Below are positions 37,601-52,600 of a stretch of 64,000 nt of DNA, in pieces (within the stretch, counting starts at the first letter, position 1; each line of letters opens with the position of its first letter). The stretch spans positions 1,984,001 to 2,048,000 of the forward strand of contig NC_065422.1 of assembly GCF_024362695.1 (NCBI RefSeq). Reading direction: 5' to 3'. Under the pieces are notes generated by a model. That model saw only the letters and a program-made list of their open reading frames with translations. It had not been told where the DNA came from and did not search any database. Position numbers and translations under genes: made by a program. This DNA is from Pectinophora gossypiella (taxonomy: Eukaryota > Arthropoda > Insecta > Lepidoptera > Gelechiidae).

Positions 37601-40600
37601 AATAATGAAGACATTTAACTACCTTAACGGCCTCCGTGGTCCAGTGGTTTAGCGTTGTGCTCAAGATCCGGAGGTCCCGCGTTCGAATCCCAGTGGGGAC
37701 ATACCACAAAAATAACTCGGTTAGGACATTACAGGCTGATCACCTGATTGTCCGAAAGTAAGACGATCCGTGCTTCGGAAGGCACGTTAAGCCGTTGGTC
37801 CCGGTTACTATTTACTGATGTAAGTACGTAGTCGTTACATGAGCCATGTCAGGGGCGTTTGGCGGCTCAGTAGTAACCATGACACCAGGAGTGATGGGGT
37901 AGGTAATCCACCTCACAACCCACACGATAGAAGAAGAAGAAGTAGAAGAACTACCGTTGAAAATTACGGATAAGCTTACGGCTATATTAATGGAGTCAAT
38001 GAAGGGTTTCACTTCTAACTTGCCAGGGACAGGTCCGATTTTGATGATTTTTTCTTTTTTAGGGGTAGTTTTTATATCATTTAAAATGAGATGCTCGTAT
38101 AAAAGGAAACTGGACAAAATGGAATACACCTTGGCACTAAGTAGACAAAAGAATGACTTGTGTTAGAAGTACCATTTCTTTGTTTAAAAGTGAACCAAGC
38201 TCCTTACCTGGCCAGTATAGCTTCAAAGCAGTCGTACTCAATAGCCAGGTTGAACAACATCAGCGCAGTCCCGACGGCCGCGAGCGCGATGTAGTGGTAC
38301 GCGATCAGCTCGGTGGTCAGAGGGTCCTTGTACGTGTCCATACCGAAGCGGTTTAGTACCTGAAGAGAGTACATACATAATAATAATTCATTAATTTTAA
38401 GAAATATGTCTCATATGTGTAAAATTACATAAGTAAAATTATTCTGGATGTTAGTAGCCTTACCTAATATTAGATGCTATGAGATGCAAGTCACAACATC
38501 AACGCAATGTTATGTTAATTAAAGCATATAATAACGGGTTCTTACCGCGTTTAAATGGGGATATGAGACTCCCGATATTACCTACCCCACTCCAATCTCA
38601 TCAGTCATCCCGTGATCATGGCACTTGCAACAGTGTCGAAATATCGGGAGTCTCATATCCCCATTTAAACGCGGTAAGAACCCGTTATAATGTGCTTTAA
38701 TTATGATAATAACCGCGTAAACTTAAAGCAATGTTATGTTATGTTAGTGGGCTCTGTTTTCCGCATTTAGACTCTAAGATGGCCCATTATGCGTGTAACA
38801 TCTACGCAAATACGGGCAGGTCGAGCCGCGCCCCTATCACCGCCAGGGCGGGATCGCCGCTGCCCCGTACCCTACGCACCAGAGACGTGCATCGCTTCCT
38901 CTCTCTCTTTATTTAAGAGCTGCGCTGTTGTCGGTGGAGTAATCGCCATTACTCCATAGATAGGGCGTGTAGAACGGTGGTTGCCCCAATCGGCTTCCGT
39001 TCCGCAGTACATCGACCAATTTCTCAATCGGTGATGTTCTAGCTAGAGCCCTACCAAAATCCATTTCCTCGGTCTCCAACCAGTACCGATACCGCTGCTG
39101 CCCGGCATCAGTAGTGGCGCCTACTCGCTACGTCACAAGATCATCATAGAACCTAAGTAGCATCGCTTCCTCAAAATCGCATAAAAGCAGTCGACGCGAG
39201 CTTCAGCGAACATGCCCGAGGCGCTACAGAAGCGAGGCAGGATATTAGCACCGTATGTAACGGCCTCTGTGGTCCAGTGGTGGAGGGTTGGGCTCGCGAT
39301 CCGGAGGTCTCGGGTTCCAATCCCGATCGGGACGCATCACATAAATCACTTTACGATCCCTAGTTTGGTAAGGACATTGCAGGCTGATAATCTGATTGTC
39401 CGAAAGAAAGATGATCCGTGGTTCTGAAGGCACGTTAAGTCGTTGAGCCCGGTTATTACTTATTGATATAAGTAAGTAGTCGTTATATGAGTCATGTCTG
39501 GGGCCTTTGGCTCAATAATAACCCTGACACCAGGGTTGAATAGGTTGGTCATCCACCTGACTACCCACACGGGAGAAGATCCACGTGCCACCGGTTCGAA
39601 TCCCGGCTCGGGGCCTAAAAAAAGGTGGAGGCCCCTATGAAGCTTGGCTAAATGCGGCGCGAAAATTCATAGGTTACCTTTTACTTCCAATCTAACAGAT
39701 TTGCAGCTCACCTGTGCCTGTATGGTATTCTTGGCAATCTCCAACATGCCGTCTGCGAGGACAAACTGCGGGCACAGCAGGAATATCTTGTGGAGGACCC
39801 AGCGGGCGTGGTCCGTTTCCTGTTGGAATCACACATATTACAAAACTAATACGAAGTGTTGCTTTCGTGCTTGATCACAGCCAGGACACGCCGTACAAAA
39901 ATCTCATTCTTATCGTGTGCCGCCTGTCGCGTAAGTGCGAGCGAGACAACAGTCCTCAAGCTCTCCCCCTTACTCCTTAGCGGTTTATGGCCATTTAAGA
40001 ATAAAGTAAGAGACAGAGGGGGTGATACCGGCGCCCGATACGAATTGGTGCGGGACGGGGAGTTTCTACTTATACGTGTATTGTTTTTTATTTTGTGCCA
40101 ATCTGATAACTCGTCACCCAGACATTAGAAAAGAAAGCCATGGTCCCGATCATACTATTATAAACGAAAGGTCAATGACCCATTGGTTGTAATTTTTTGT
40201 TGAAGCTGGGAGCTATGCAGGCGTTATGTCACACACTTCGTCACTGCGATCTGTAAGATCTATTGTGATCGCCGCCTTATGCTACAGTTCCCCTCTAAAC
40301 CCTACGCTATCTATACGTATAGTGAGTACTTGTCTAGGGGTAAGATATGGAGTCATTAGGTATCCTCCAAAGATGACACTGTGCTTGCTCAAGAGGAGCT
40401 TTGACTCCCCGAAAAGGCTTAATAATACTTAAGTAAATGGATATATAAGAACTTAAATGTCCAAACAGGGACTAAACCACATTAAGCCCTAGCAAAAATG
40501 CTTTTTGCTTTCCTGTGATGACGAGGAATCTCCTTGCACGATAGTCGACATTTGTTTTTTTCTCTGCAGGTTATAATGCACATGGCGATATTTTAATATA

Positions 40601-43600
40601 CTATCACGGAGCTCCGTGGGTTATAAAGTTTGCTGACGACTGGTGTGCAAAGTTGAAGAATAAACTATTTGCTCATACTTGTATGGCGCCCGATTTGCGA
40701 TCACTTGGCTCTTCCAACCTCTTTCTTCTATTCCGTGGATAGTTCCCTCTAAACCCTACAGTGTGGTGTGTTGGATAACTCACATCAGAGTCCGATATGA
40801 TGTCCAATATGAGCAGCAGGGTGATACCGGCGAGCCCCACGAAGGAGTTCCCGCAGAACAGGATCATGTTGGCGAGACTTGGCTCCGTGAACAGCTTTTC
40901 ACACACGTGCACCAGCGAGCCGCATGCGTATCTGGAATGTATGGGAAATTACACTGTCGAGGCCTTGTGTCTTCATACAAAACACACACGGACACTGCAC
41001 ACTGACATCATCGTACACGCACATCTGCGTGTGTGACATCTGGCGCCCATACGATTGAAGACTAAAGTAAGACCGAGGGGGGATGAGGGAACTTAGCTCA
41101 GCCACTGGTGGGGAGCGGAGAGTTGCCGTTTCACCTATAGGTACATAACATAACATAAACAGCCTATATATGTCCCACTGCTAGGCACAGGCTTCCCTTC
41201 AATTAAACCGACTCCAGCATGCTGCTCCAGTGTACGTTGAAGGTGTTTGGGGCTAGTACTCGGGACGAACTGCTTAACGTGTATTCCGAAGCACGGAATC
41301 ATCTTACTTTGTGATGCAGTCTACAATGCCAAACAAAAGATAGTCTCAAAAAGTGATTTCAACAATGTCTTCATCGATCAAATTATCTTCTATCTCATTA
41401 GATACAACCCATTACCACCATTACTAACCTCATCAAACCTGGTGCCTGGGGTTATTGTTGTACCGCCAAAGGCCCCTGACATGACTCATGTAACGACTAC
41501 TTACTTACATCAGTAACCGAAGCACGGATCGTCTTACTTTCGTACAATCAGGTGATCTGCCTATAATGTCCTAACCAAACTAGGGATCACAAAGTGATTT
41601 TCGTGATATGTCCTCACCGGGACGTTCGGATTGTAAGCCCAAAGCTCAACCACTGGATTACGGAGGTTGTTCCCCGATACCGACCCCGCCGGCATGGTCG
41701 ACGATTTCCCTCATTCAGCGCTTATCGCTATCGACCCACTAGGGTCGATTAATTCTTTCAAATATTTTTCCTCTCAGACGACGCCCTGAGCCGAGGTTCG
41801 CGCCCAACTGGGCACCCTCAGGCCTGTTGTCTTAAACGTTGTACCGGGTGAGAGCCTTCAGCGCTCCCCATTTGTCCGGCCAAGTAGTTAATGCCATCTG
41901 CGGCAAGTCTACAATAAGTCACGTCAAAAAAAAAAAAAAAACCGAGGTTGTTGATCAAATTGTAAAACTTACCCATATAACAGAATGAGCAGGCATATTG
42001 CCGGCAGGTTACTTCTAGCCACAAATACTGGGAACCCGAACGCTTCGAACACTATTATTGTGATGAGCATGTTGATTACTATCACCTGTGAACAAAGAGG
42101 ATTCATTTAGTGACGGATAAGTATATGAAATGTTTTGCAGAAAATTACTAGTGCCTATCGGGTCTCCTCAATATGCCGGAATCGTGCCTTTTTTGGACAT
42201 ATTCTCCGGTCTCCGAAGCACAGTCTGGAGAAGCAGATCATCGTTGGGCAAATGGATGGCAAACGTGCGCGATGAAGGGCACCTACGAGGTGGTCTGACA
42301 TCCTGAAGAAGACGGTGGGCGGAAGCATACAGAGGGCGGTCCACGCAGCACACGATCCTCAGCTGTGAGGGAACGACGAAGAAGAAGACTGGTTGGTACC
42401 TAGACCTGTAGAGTTAACATGCGCGATTATAATCTCGCTCACATAATTTATTACTATTGTGTTTTCAAAATGACTAGGGTTGCATCTTCGTCGCGTGTTC
42501 AAGCAAAAAAACCAATAATTCACTCTCAAGCTCGAGAACTAGCTAGAAAAGTGTTAGAAAATTGTGACATTGAACGGAAAAATAATTACACGTTAGATGA
42601 TTCAGATGAACAAATATTAACTTAAATGAAAACGTGGTATTATTTTATTCACATTTTGTTACATAAGTACATAATAAAAATATATCGATATTGAAAACGT
42701 CACGTCACTAGAGAATTGCCATGTCGACCTGTCGTCTACTATACATGTCGTCTTGTCGATTGGTGGTAATATGTGAACCCAAATAAGTCATGTCATTCTG
42801 TCAAAATACCAACAAAAACATAAATATACCAGAAAAAACAAACTTATTGAATTCGACAAAATTAATTGAATATAATGATAATTTTATCACGTTTCACATG
42901 TTAGGCCTGCAGGGTTCCAAAATGGCGACACTGAAAGGAACAGCTGATTTAACAGCCATATTGAAATAATTCATTTAAAAAGCAATATTGAAATTTCACA
43001 TTAATTTTCGCTTAGAAAAGTAAATGTCAAGAAACGTCAAATAGCAATATCGTTTTTTTACATAAATTGCTTCAATGTGGCCTCTTTAACATCAGGATAT
43101 ATAACGTGGAACTCATAATTTGACACCATTGACACCATGTGTTCTGACCAGTCGTCATACGGTTCATTTTAATTCATGGTGCGTTAATCAAGCTCGTATC
43201 GGTGCGGGGAGGAGAAAAACCCTTATATGTATACGTAGTATTATTGTGTATAATGGCCCCGATTCCTGCAGACACCGCCTAATTTTATTTAAAGTTATAT
43301 CCGTCATTTTCATATCCGTCGAAAAGGAAAGGGACGGATGATTCACAGCTCTTAATTTTAGGAAGAATGAGTGAATGAATGAATAACCCGGGCGAATCAA
43401 AAGGTACGTCGCTGGTATGCAATCCGTTTGACGTGCTGTCTACTTAACTGTGTCGGGTTATTGACGGATGTAAAATTTTTAGACGGTTGGTTTAGATTTG
43501 TGCTTAAAATTGACGTGTATAAATTATATATATAAATTTTATGCTTGTCGATTACCCGTCCCTTTCCTTTTCGGCGGATAAGAAAATGACAGATATAACT

Positions 43601-46600
43601 TAAAATAAAATTAGATGGTATTTACAGGAATTAGCACCACAAGCATAAAATTTATGGAACATACGTCAATTTTAAGCACAAATCTAAACCAACCGTCTAA
43701 AAATTTTACATCCGTCATCAAGCTCGTATCGGTGCGGGGAGGAGAAAAATCCTTATATACGTAGTATTATTGTGTATATATGTAGTAAAGTGAGAATACT
43801 ATGGAAGGATACTAAATGGGAATTTGATTGTTTATGGTATGAAAGGAGGATGGTTAATGAATGGGACGTAAGGCAGTTTTACAAAGTAAGAAAGGCGAGT
43901 CGTTGGTGTATGGTCGGTCGGGATTTTGTTAAAATATAAGAAAATATCCCGTGTTATTTCTATATCCCACATATATGCTGGAACTGACCATCATGTCCGC
44001 CACTAGAGCCGCGGTCCAGTACAGTGCCGGTGACACTCCGCACAGCAGCTGCAGACGTTTCTGCTGGCTGGTCCGCGCGCCCACCAGGTATATGGCTGCG
44101 CCGGCGCTCACTAGGCAGTAGGCGATCAGGACTAACGCTGAGATGCCCGCGTCCGCTATGTGCTGGTATCTGGTGGAAACAGGCGCGTATTGGAAATAGT
44201 ACAGTCATGAGCAATATGTAATAATATGGGGAAGACCGGCATACTGTTCTAAAATTTGAGTTTGACTAAGTTTATTGAAGAAGATATCATTTGTAGATCA
44301 AGTTATATGATCGGATATGATAGATAATTTACTTGGCTATGTTTATAAGTCTAAATATAAGAGAAAGCGCCGTAATCTTTTGATATACAATCGTTTTTTT
44401 AAAACATGCCAAGTAGACGGTCTTCCAATGCAGTGTGAGGCAAGTCCGTCCACAAAAGAAAAAACGCATTATTAGTAAGAAATCGTAGGCCTAGACGTAT
44501 GAAAATACTTTCAGGCGGTGAACCAGCAATGCCATTCTGATACGTACTTTACCGATTTATGAATAAGGCTTTCATTACACAGATAAATGATTATTTTGTA
44601 AAACAAGGCAAGACCGGCATATCTTTGGTGACAGTGGTTGTAAACATTTCGTCAAATTGTTTACCCGACTGCGGTGAAGCAAAGAGAGGGTTGTGCGCTA
44701 TGTATGTATGTATGTGTGTATACACGTTTGTTCCCTCCCAACCCCTGAAGCACTTATCACAGTTAAACAAATGAGGTGTCACTAAAAAGCGTTTTGATTG
44801 TCTAGTGGTAGACTATGTGACGTACACATATTACTTAATATTAGGTATAAGTCAGTAAGATTTATAATGTGAACACACACAAACACAAAATATTAACAGA
44901 ATGGGACACAAAATGCTATCTCACTAGTCTTGCATAAAATACGCTCTGCTGTAATAGTTGACAATGTCTGGATTGAGGCAAGATCGGCATATGACGGAGT
45001 TCCCTCTCTTAATGTAGACGGTCTTCCGAACTATTATATTTTCTAATTTAAAATTTCACATGGGTATAAATTGTAGATAAAAGCTATATTACTGCATTAT
45101 GTTTACCGAATATATTAATGGATTAATAAATAACCTAAGTGATCAGAAAAACTTCTGAAAATCCTCCGATTTGCCACTTTTTTGATCAAAAATCCGCCAC
45201 TGGCCACTGCATTCTGAAGCGCAAAATGGTAAAAAAAATTGCAGGACCGATATTGTCAAAACTAATCATACTAGCGCCGTCTACGGTTTTTAGTTCAGAC
45301 TGGCTCTTTAGGGACTGTTTTATAGACAGAGACGTAAGGCGCTAGTTATTCAAATTTAGAAGTTATTTGCGATATACGGTCTTTTAGCCCAGACGGTCTT
45401 CCCCACATTGACCTACGGGAAAGACATCGTAATGTTTTCACTTTCCGTCCACCGACTGTAATTGGAATACTATTGTATTTAATTCTATAAATTATGTAAT
45501 ATAAACTGGATTAAAAAAAAAGAAAGGAAAACATGAAACAGTAGGACTAGGGCCCTGTGCTGGGAGGTTTTCTGGCCACGTCTTTCCCTCAGCGTTACAG
45601 ATTCCGATGTGGTAGTAGTTTTACAGCTAGTTACATAATATGTAATTTTTTTTGACGTTTAAATATTTTTGATTTTTTTGAATATTTGTAAGGAAACTTA
45701 TATTCTCGACAAATTATATTTTGGAGGTGTGACCTAAGCTGTACAGGGCTGATTTCGTCTTCGAGGTTGGAAAATTAGACAAGCAGTTGCTTCTATAAAA
45801 ACCGGACCTGTCAAGTCTTCAGGTTAGGTAAGTGGACCCTGTGAAAACGGGATAACGCTAGGGAGATAATGTAAGGTAAGCCAGTGGTACCACTGATGTA
45901 TGATAATTATGTTACAATTTGAGTGATTTTCTTATCGTGTCGATGACAAACTAAAAAGTATCAGCCCAAAACTTGGCAACAAGTATGGCGCTATCTGCAG
46001 CGCTCATCAGATCCTCCTGCGTGCAGGCGTTCGGGCATGCAGAAGTAAAAAAAATACTTCTACATTGTCAGAAACAAGGAAATTCACAACTTCTTGCATA
46101 GGTGGCGAACACTACTTTATAGTTATTTATCTATGCATTTAGATTTTTATTATATACTTACATATATAAATCAAACAAGAATCTTTTTATTATGTACGTA
46201 GGTATATCACAAATTTTACAACGCATTTTTACGATTACTTGCGCTGAGCTATGACCGTTTTGCGCTGCTGCAGCACACATACATACCTGGCGTGTGTTAA
46301 ACATTGTGTATGTAGTGTGTATTGTTGTTGATTTGTATTATATGCATGTGTGACTGTAGACCAAATAAATGATTTATCTATCTATCAGGACACGATGTAA
46401 GACGTTCCATCGTTTGGGAAACAGTGATACTCACACGGTGTCCTTGCTAAGCTGTTCTGTGGAGATCTTGAGCGGGTGGGAGTACACGGTGATGTTGGCA
46501 GTGGTATCTTCCGTCACAGTCCTCAATATGGCGGAGTTCAGAGCGTTCAGGTACATAGGCATGGCATGATGGCCCTTGTTGTTGTACCACGCGATCAGGT

Positions 46601-49600
46601 GCGTCTTATTGTTTTTCAGAGCAGCGCTGAAGCCGCCATATCTGAAATAAAAGGGGACATTAGATTTTTGACATGAGCCATGTCAGAGGCCTTTGGAAGT
46701 TCAATATGTTCCCCAAAAATAACATAAATGACGCTGTCGATATGTGACGTGATAATTTCCACTCATTACTCGGGTACTTACATAAAAAGCAATGCAATGG
46801 CAGAAGCGTTATGTAAAAGAATACGCCATCTTCTTCTTTGCGAGTCGATATTAAATTTTAAGCCATTGAGAAGCCCATCGCTGTTCCCAATGCCGTCTAT
46901 ATAGATTAAATGTCTCGAGACTATCGGTCGAAGCCCGCGATATTCGTCGCGCCGGGTGCGATAACGTATCCGTGCAGATCCCGTTGATGATTTAGTTATA
47001 AGGTCAAAGGGAGATTTAAGAAAGTGTGATGAATAGGCTCTTTGTATGCTGTTATGTTATTTATACAAAAGAGAGATAACAACATAATAAAAGTACCTCT
47101 TCTCGATATATTGATCGTGTGAAGCTACAAGCCACTGGTTGAGCTCGTTGACGGTGGGTACCACCATCAGCTGCGGAAGGTTGGGATGGTTGCTATCCTC
47201 GCACACTTGCTTCGTCGCCGTGCAGGTGCAGTTCGGAGTGTCCTTGGAAAAAAAAAATGTTAGCTGACCGGACAGATGTTGTCCTGTTCAAACATGGTCC
47301 TGGCCAAAAAAAGGCGAAATCGTTCGAATTTCGAATTATCGTTGTGAGTTTAGACAACGGCGCCACAGAAAAACAAAATTAGTTTTTTTTACATTTTTGC
47401 AGCGACTTTCTCTTTCATCATGGGCTTACAAACTTATATTAAAAATATACCTTAGATTAGATAATATTACCCTTGTATTCCAAGTTCTTGATTGCTTGTC
47501 TATCTGTAGGCTGTCAAGAATATGCTGAGCGAAGCCTGGATCGATATCCGAATATATAGATGGCTGCGATCTGTAGGAGTGAACAAATTTTGATGTCACA
47601 CTATTTTATTAGTTTTCTCTCCCGTCGAAGTGAATGGATTTCTTGTACTTAGGACAGAGGCTGAACAAATAGATGACTCTTCTTCTATCGTGTGGGTTGT
47701 GAAGTGGATTACCAACCTCATCAACCCTGGTGTCAGGGTTACTATTGTAAAGTCCTTAGAAAAGGTTCAGTAAGATCTACTCTGAACCGGTGCGCGTGTA
47801 TGAAAGGATTGATGAATATGTAGGAAGCAAGAGAAGTGTGTTACGTTCGAAGCAAATACATTTCGATAGTCTCTGCTTACCCCGGTGGAAAATAGGCGTG
47901 AGTTTATGTCTGTATGTATGTTATGTTACACTTACACAAGATACTCTGTAGTGTCCGGGTATAGGCTGGGAGTCAGTCTCAAGGACACTTCGTTGTCGGC
48001 CGGCGGGCGGATCATTGAGAAGCCCATCGCTGTCGCCACAAACAGGGAAGGCAGCACGATCAGGAGGAAGAGGAGCCATCTGAAATTGTTGTTTTATTCA
48101 TCATCATCATATCATCCAAGCCCTGTCCGGCGACGGCGACTCCTAAATGTCTATCCCAGGTCGATGTTATGATAGGCTCTAATGTGGCTAGCAAAACCGA
48201 ACTTCGATTTGAAGGTTCGGCCACATGGCGCACAGAATAACTGGCCAGCAGAATTAAACGTATAGTTGTAGGAGGGCTTGTGTCAAGTCTTCCGTATTTG
48301 GCGTTTTACGTCAAGATCTTCTAAACGCTTCTTTTCGTACAGTTCCACGTTTTTGTGGACAGTGTAACGCGGGAAACGAAAGCAGGGCGGGCAATACCTG
48401 CGTTACAAAGACGTGCTCAAACGCAACCTTGTGGCTTGTGATATTCCACCTGATAGTTGTTTTATTATATTGTTGTTGAGTATTCTGCCTGCAGCTTCCT
48501 TCAACCGGGTGAGAGTTTTCAACGCTCCCCTTTTGTCCGGCCAAGTAGTTAGTAGATAAATAAGTAACGTCCAAAAAAAAATTGTGACCGTACCTATTTC
48601 TGAGATAATGTGTGTATCTGGAATGTAGCAGGGCAAAGAACTGTTGGCAGGATGTGCCCCTCAGGGGACCGTCCGCCGGCACCAGCGGCGTGTGGTCACT
48701 GCGCACACTCGACGTTGATGCACTCTTCGATGGTAGATCTGGATCTATCCAATCATAATTAGTTTATATGAATATGAAGACCTCGGTGGCGCAGCGGTAA
48801 ACGCGCTCGGTCTGCGATTGTTGAAGTTAAGCAACTTTCGCAAAGGCCGGTCATAGGATGGGTGACCACAAAAAACAGTTTTCATCTCGAGCTCCTCCGT
48901 GCTTCGGAAGACACGTTAAGCCGTTGGTCCCGGCTGCATTAGCAGTCGTTAATAACCATCAATCCGCACTGGGCCCGCGTGATGGTTTAAGGCCCGATCT
49001 CCCTAACCATCCATAGGGAAGGCCCGTGCCCCAGCAGTGGGGACGTTAATGGGCTGGTGACGATGATAGTATATACTGTCGATAATTCACATGTATGTTA
49101 TTTTTTTGCGGAACCGATGTGAATGAAATTTGGTACCAACGGAGATAGTTTATTCTGAAAATCATTCCCTAAGAGCTTGGGGGTGGTTACGAAAAGGGGA
49201 TGGCAGAAATATGCCGCGCGCGATAATCAAACTCAATAATAATGAATAATAATGTCAGTTACAATTACGACCGAAAGTGCTTCGCGCGCAGTTTTTAAAT
49301 CGCCTTCAGTCTGCTAAATCGGAGAAGATTAATGATGATGATGTATCATACCATATTCGATAGCATTATGCTGCGGCGCGTCAGCCTGGTGGCAGATGTT
49401 GAAGAACACCTGCTCCAGGCTGCTGCAGTCCAGCACGTAGCTGCTGAACCCTAGCTGCTCCTGCCGATCCTCCAGAGTCGTGCAGACACGCAGGAAGCTG
49501 GAATCGATAGGCAAAATTTTATCGCTCACGAAAGTTCATATAATTTACAGAAATATCTAATACTAAGAAGTATTAGTATAGAATAGAATAGAATAGAAAT

Positions 49601-52600
49601 AGTTTATTATGAAAGGACGCCAAACACAAAAAGAAAGACAACAATATCATATCTTATTTCCACTAAAACAATTACAAAAAAGCAAGAAGGATGTTAGTCG
49701 AAATGATCATAAGGTGGTGGTGGACGTCCTGAGATAAAAGGGCCTCACTCAGCTAGTACTCAATATTCTAGATAGATGGCGCCAAAGGATAGATTCACAA
49801 AGTGATTTCGACAATGACCCTATTGGGAATCGAACCCGGACCTCCCTCGTTTGGCTCCTGATCGTGAGCCAAACGCTCTAACCACCAGACGACTTGTTTT
49901 GGAGAATAACCATGATAAATAGCCATGAGGAAGTAAGAAGGGTAACTGCACTCACTCATTGTTGAGTCCGTTGGCATCAAAGAACGGCAGCGTGATCTCA
50001 ACGTCCCGGCCGGTGACGTCGACGAGCGCCGCGTTGGTTACGTCACCGCGCACCACGGCCAGCAGCTGCTTGCTCTTCTCCTCGATGCAAGTGTCGTGCT
50101 CCACCCACGTCGAGCACTGCTCATACGTCACGGATAACTTGTAACCGTTGCCTAGACTACGCTTTATCTCTATCGGTGAGCCCGTCGTGTGGACTTGACC
50201 CTGGAATAAATTTCACTTTAGCATAACATAAGATCGACGTCCAGTTAGACAAGGACGTCCAGGAACTTGCGAAGGATCAAAAAATCTGGAAAGAGCTCCA
50301 CTGGTACGAGCCTAGCTCTTAAATTTTGAATGAAACCCTCAATTGTGGTAGTCAAGAGGTACATCCATCGCAAGATTAACTAAGTACCCACAGCTCACCG
50401 AGCTTTCTGCTAGACCAACGTGATAGGTGGTGAGCCGTATCGCCGTCTATATTGGTCAAGCCAACTGTGTTAGTATAAACTGCATTTATCAGAAAACAGG
50501 GGGGTTAAAATAGCCACATCGAAGCAATACATATAAGAGAACAATATTGCTATTTGACATTTGTTTGCGTTGCGCACTTACTTTTATATGCGCAAATGTC
50601 AAATTACAATATTGCTTTCTTAGATGAATTGCTTCGATGTGGCCATTTTAAAGATATCAGATATCAGATTTAGATTTACTGCAGATATCTATTAAAGCAT
50701 TATCCATTCTACACCGACTAAAACGTGGGTCTTAAATTACATAAACTGCCTATATACGTCCCACTGCTGGGCACTGGCCTCCCCTCAATCAACCGGAGGG
50801 GGTATGGACCATACTCCACCACGCTGCTCCACTGCGGGTTGGTGGAGGTGTTTTTACGGCTAATAGCCGGGACCAACGGCTTAACGTGCCCTCCGAAGCA
50901 CGGAATCATCTTACTTTTTCGGACAATCAGGTGATTCAAGCCTGAAAAGTCCTTACCAAACAAAGGACTGTCTCACAAAGTGATTACTACAATGTCCCCA
51001 TCGGGAATCGAACCCGGACCTCCAGATCGTGAGCCTAACGCTCTAACCACTAGACCACAAAGGCGGGTCTTAAATTAATGATGATGATCTAGTAAAGAAT
51101 GAGAATTCATTTTTCGGCAAGGTAGTGACGATAATACCAAGCTTATTTTGGGTTAAATTGTACAGCCAACACAGAAAAGTTCAACTCTACCCAGCCCATT
51201 AAAAACCATGGGCGTGAGTTTATATAAGTATGTATGGAAGAACCATACCTTATGCATGATGACAATCTGGTCACTGAGTAGTTCGGCTTCGTCCAAGTGA
51301 TGTGTGGTCAGTAAAATCGTGCGATCTTCCCGAAGCTTCACAATCATTGACCAGATGTCCCTGAAAGAAATCGCAGAGCCATCATCATCATTATCATCAT
51401 CACCAGCCCATTAACGTCCCCGCTGCTGGGGCACGGGCTATCCCTATGGATGTATATGGAGATCTGGCTTTAAACCACCACGTGGGCCCAGTGCGGATTG
51501 ATGGTTATTAACGACTGCTAATGCAGCCGGGACCAACGGATTAACGTGCCTTCCGAAGCACGAAGGAGCTCGAGATCAAAACTATTTTTTTTGTGGTCAC
51601 CCATCCTATGACCGGCCTTTGCGAAAGTTGCTTAACTTCAACAATCGCAGACCGAGCTCCTCAATAATACAATAAAATGTATTAAAAATACAAAAAAAGT
51701 AAAAAAGAAAACAGGATGCTTGTTAGTATTCATCCTAAATTCATTCTTTTCTTCATTCTCAGTCTGTTCGGCCAACCTCCGCAGCGTCAATACGTGTGAT
51801 GTGTTTTGTGACTATTTTCTATCAATTTATTAAATAACAAGTGCTTACAAAAGTGACTTTTTGTTTATAACGCCGCGCTGCATTAGAACATTTAAAAAAA
51901 AACCAAAATTGTGAACAATGCTGTCAAGGGAAGCATTGGCAGGGTTGCTGAGGGTGGTCATCCAGCTCACAACCCTCTCGATAGAAGAGGAAAGTATATG
52001 TAAGTAGTGTCTTTCCATGGTAATACCCATGCGGGTATGAGTAACAAATAACAACTACACATTGGTACATTGTTTTAAGTTTACGCGGTTATTATCATAA
52101 TTAAAGCACCATTAAACGCCCAGCCCATTTAAACGCGGTAAGAACCCGTTATTATGTGCTTTAATTACACATTGGTACTTTGGTTACGCACAGCACGCAA
52201 CGTTGACAACACGTCCGTCCCGCGTGAGCGTTGAGTTAATACTGAACTGACAGCGCTACCCCCACCACTTACTCAGCATACATTTATTGTCAATACGATT
52301 ACGCATACACTACAGTATTAAAGAGTCTTGATTAAAGTAATACGCCTATGACCTACGAATAAATAATAAGTCCCTATGACTGATATAATATCAAGGCTAT
52401 AATTATTTGAATTGCAGCTTACACAGTGTGCAGGTCACAATGTTCTCATAAAATGGCCATATCAACGATATTGCTTTTTGACATTTGTTTGCATTGCGCA
52501 CTTACTTTTAAGTATAATGCGCAAATGTCAAATTGCAATATTGCTTTGTTAGATGAAGTGCTTCGATGTGGCCTTTTTAACCTTTATGCTTTTTGTAATT

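Larger units (their letters stand above)
37452..48744 (-). other. ABCA segment: TM7, extracellular loop 2 and TMD2 (exons 17-27)
   Basis: Exons: 48594-48744, 47936-48079, 47471-47570, 47097-47242, 46435-46641, 43989-44169, 41973-42085, 40784-40931, 39712-39819, 38208-38359, 37452-37591. The upstream edge of the first could be 48738, since two AG acceptors lie 6 bp apart in the same phase. TM7 is WLLFLLIVLPSLFVATAMGF. Extracellular loop 2 contains a Cys-rich DTPNCTCTATKQVC block and NNKGHHAMP. TM8 to TM12 are spread over the next five exons. The final exon is a charged linker into NBD2. Confidence 0.88.
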
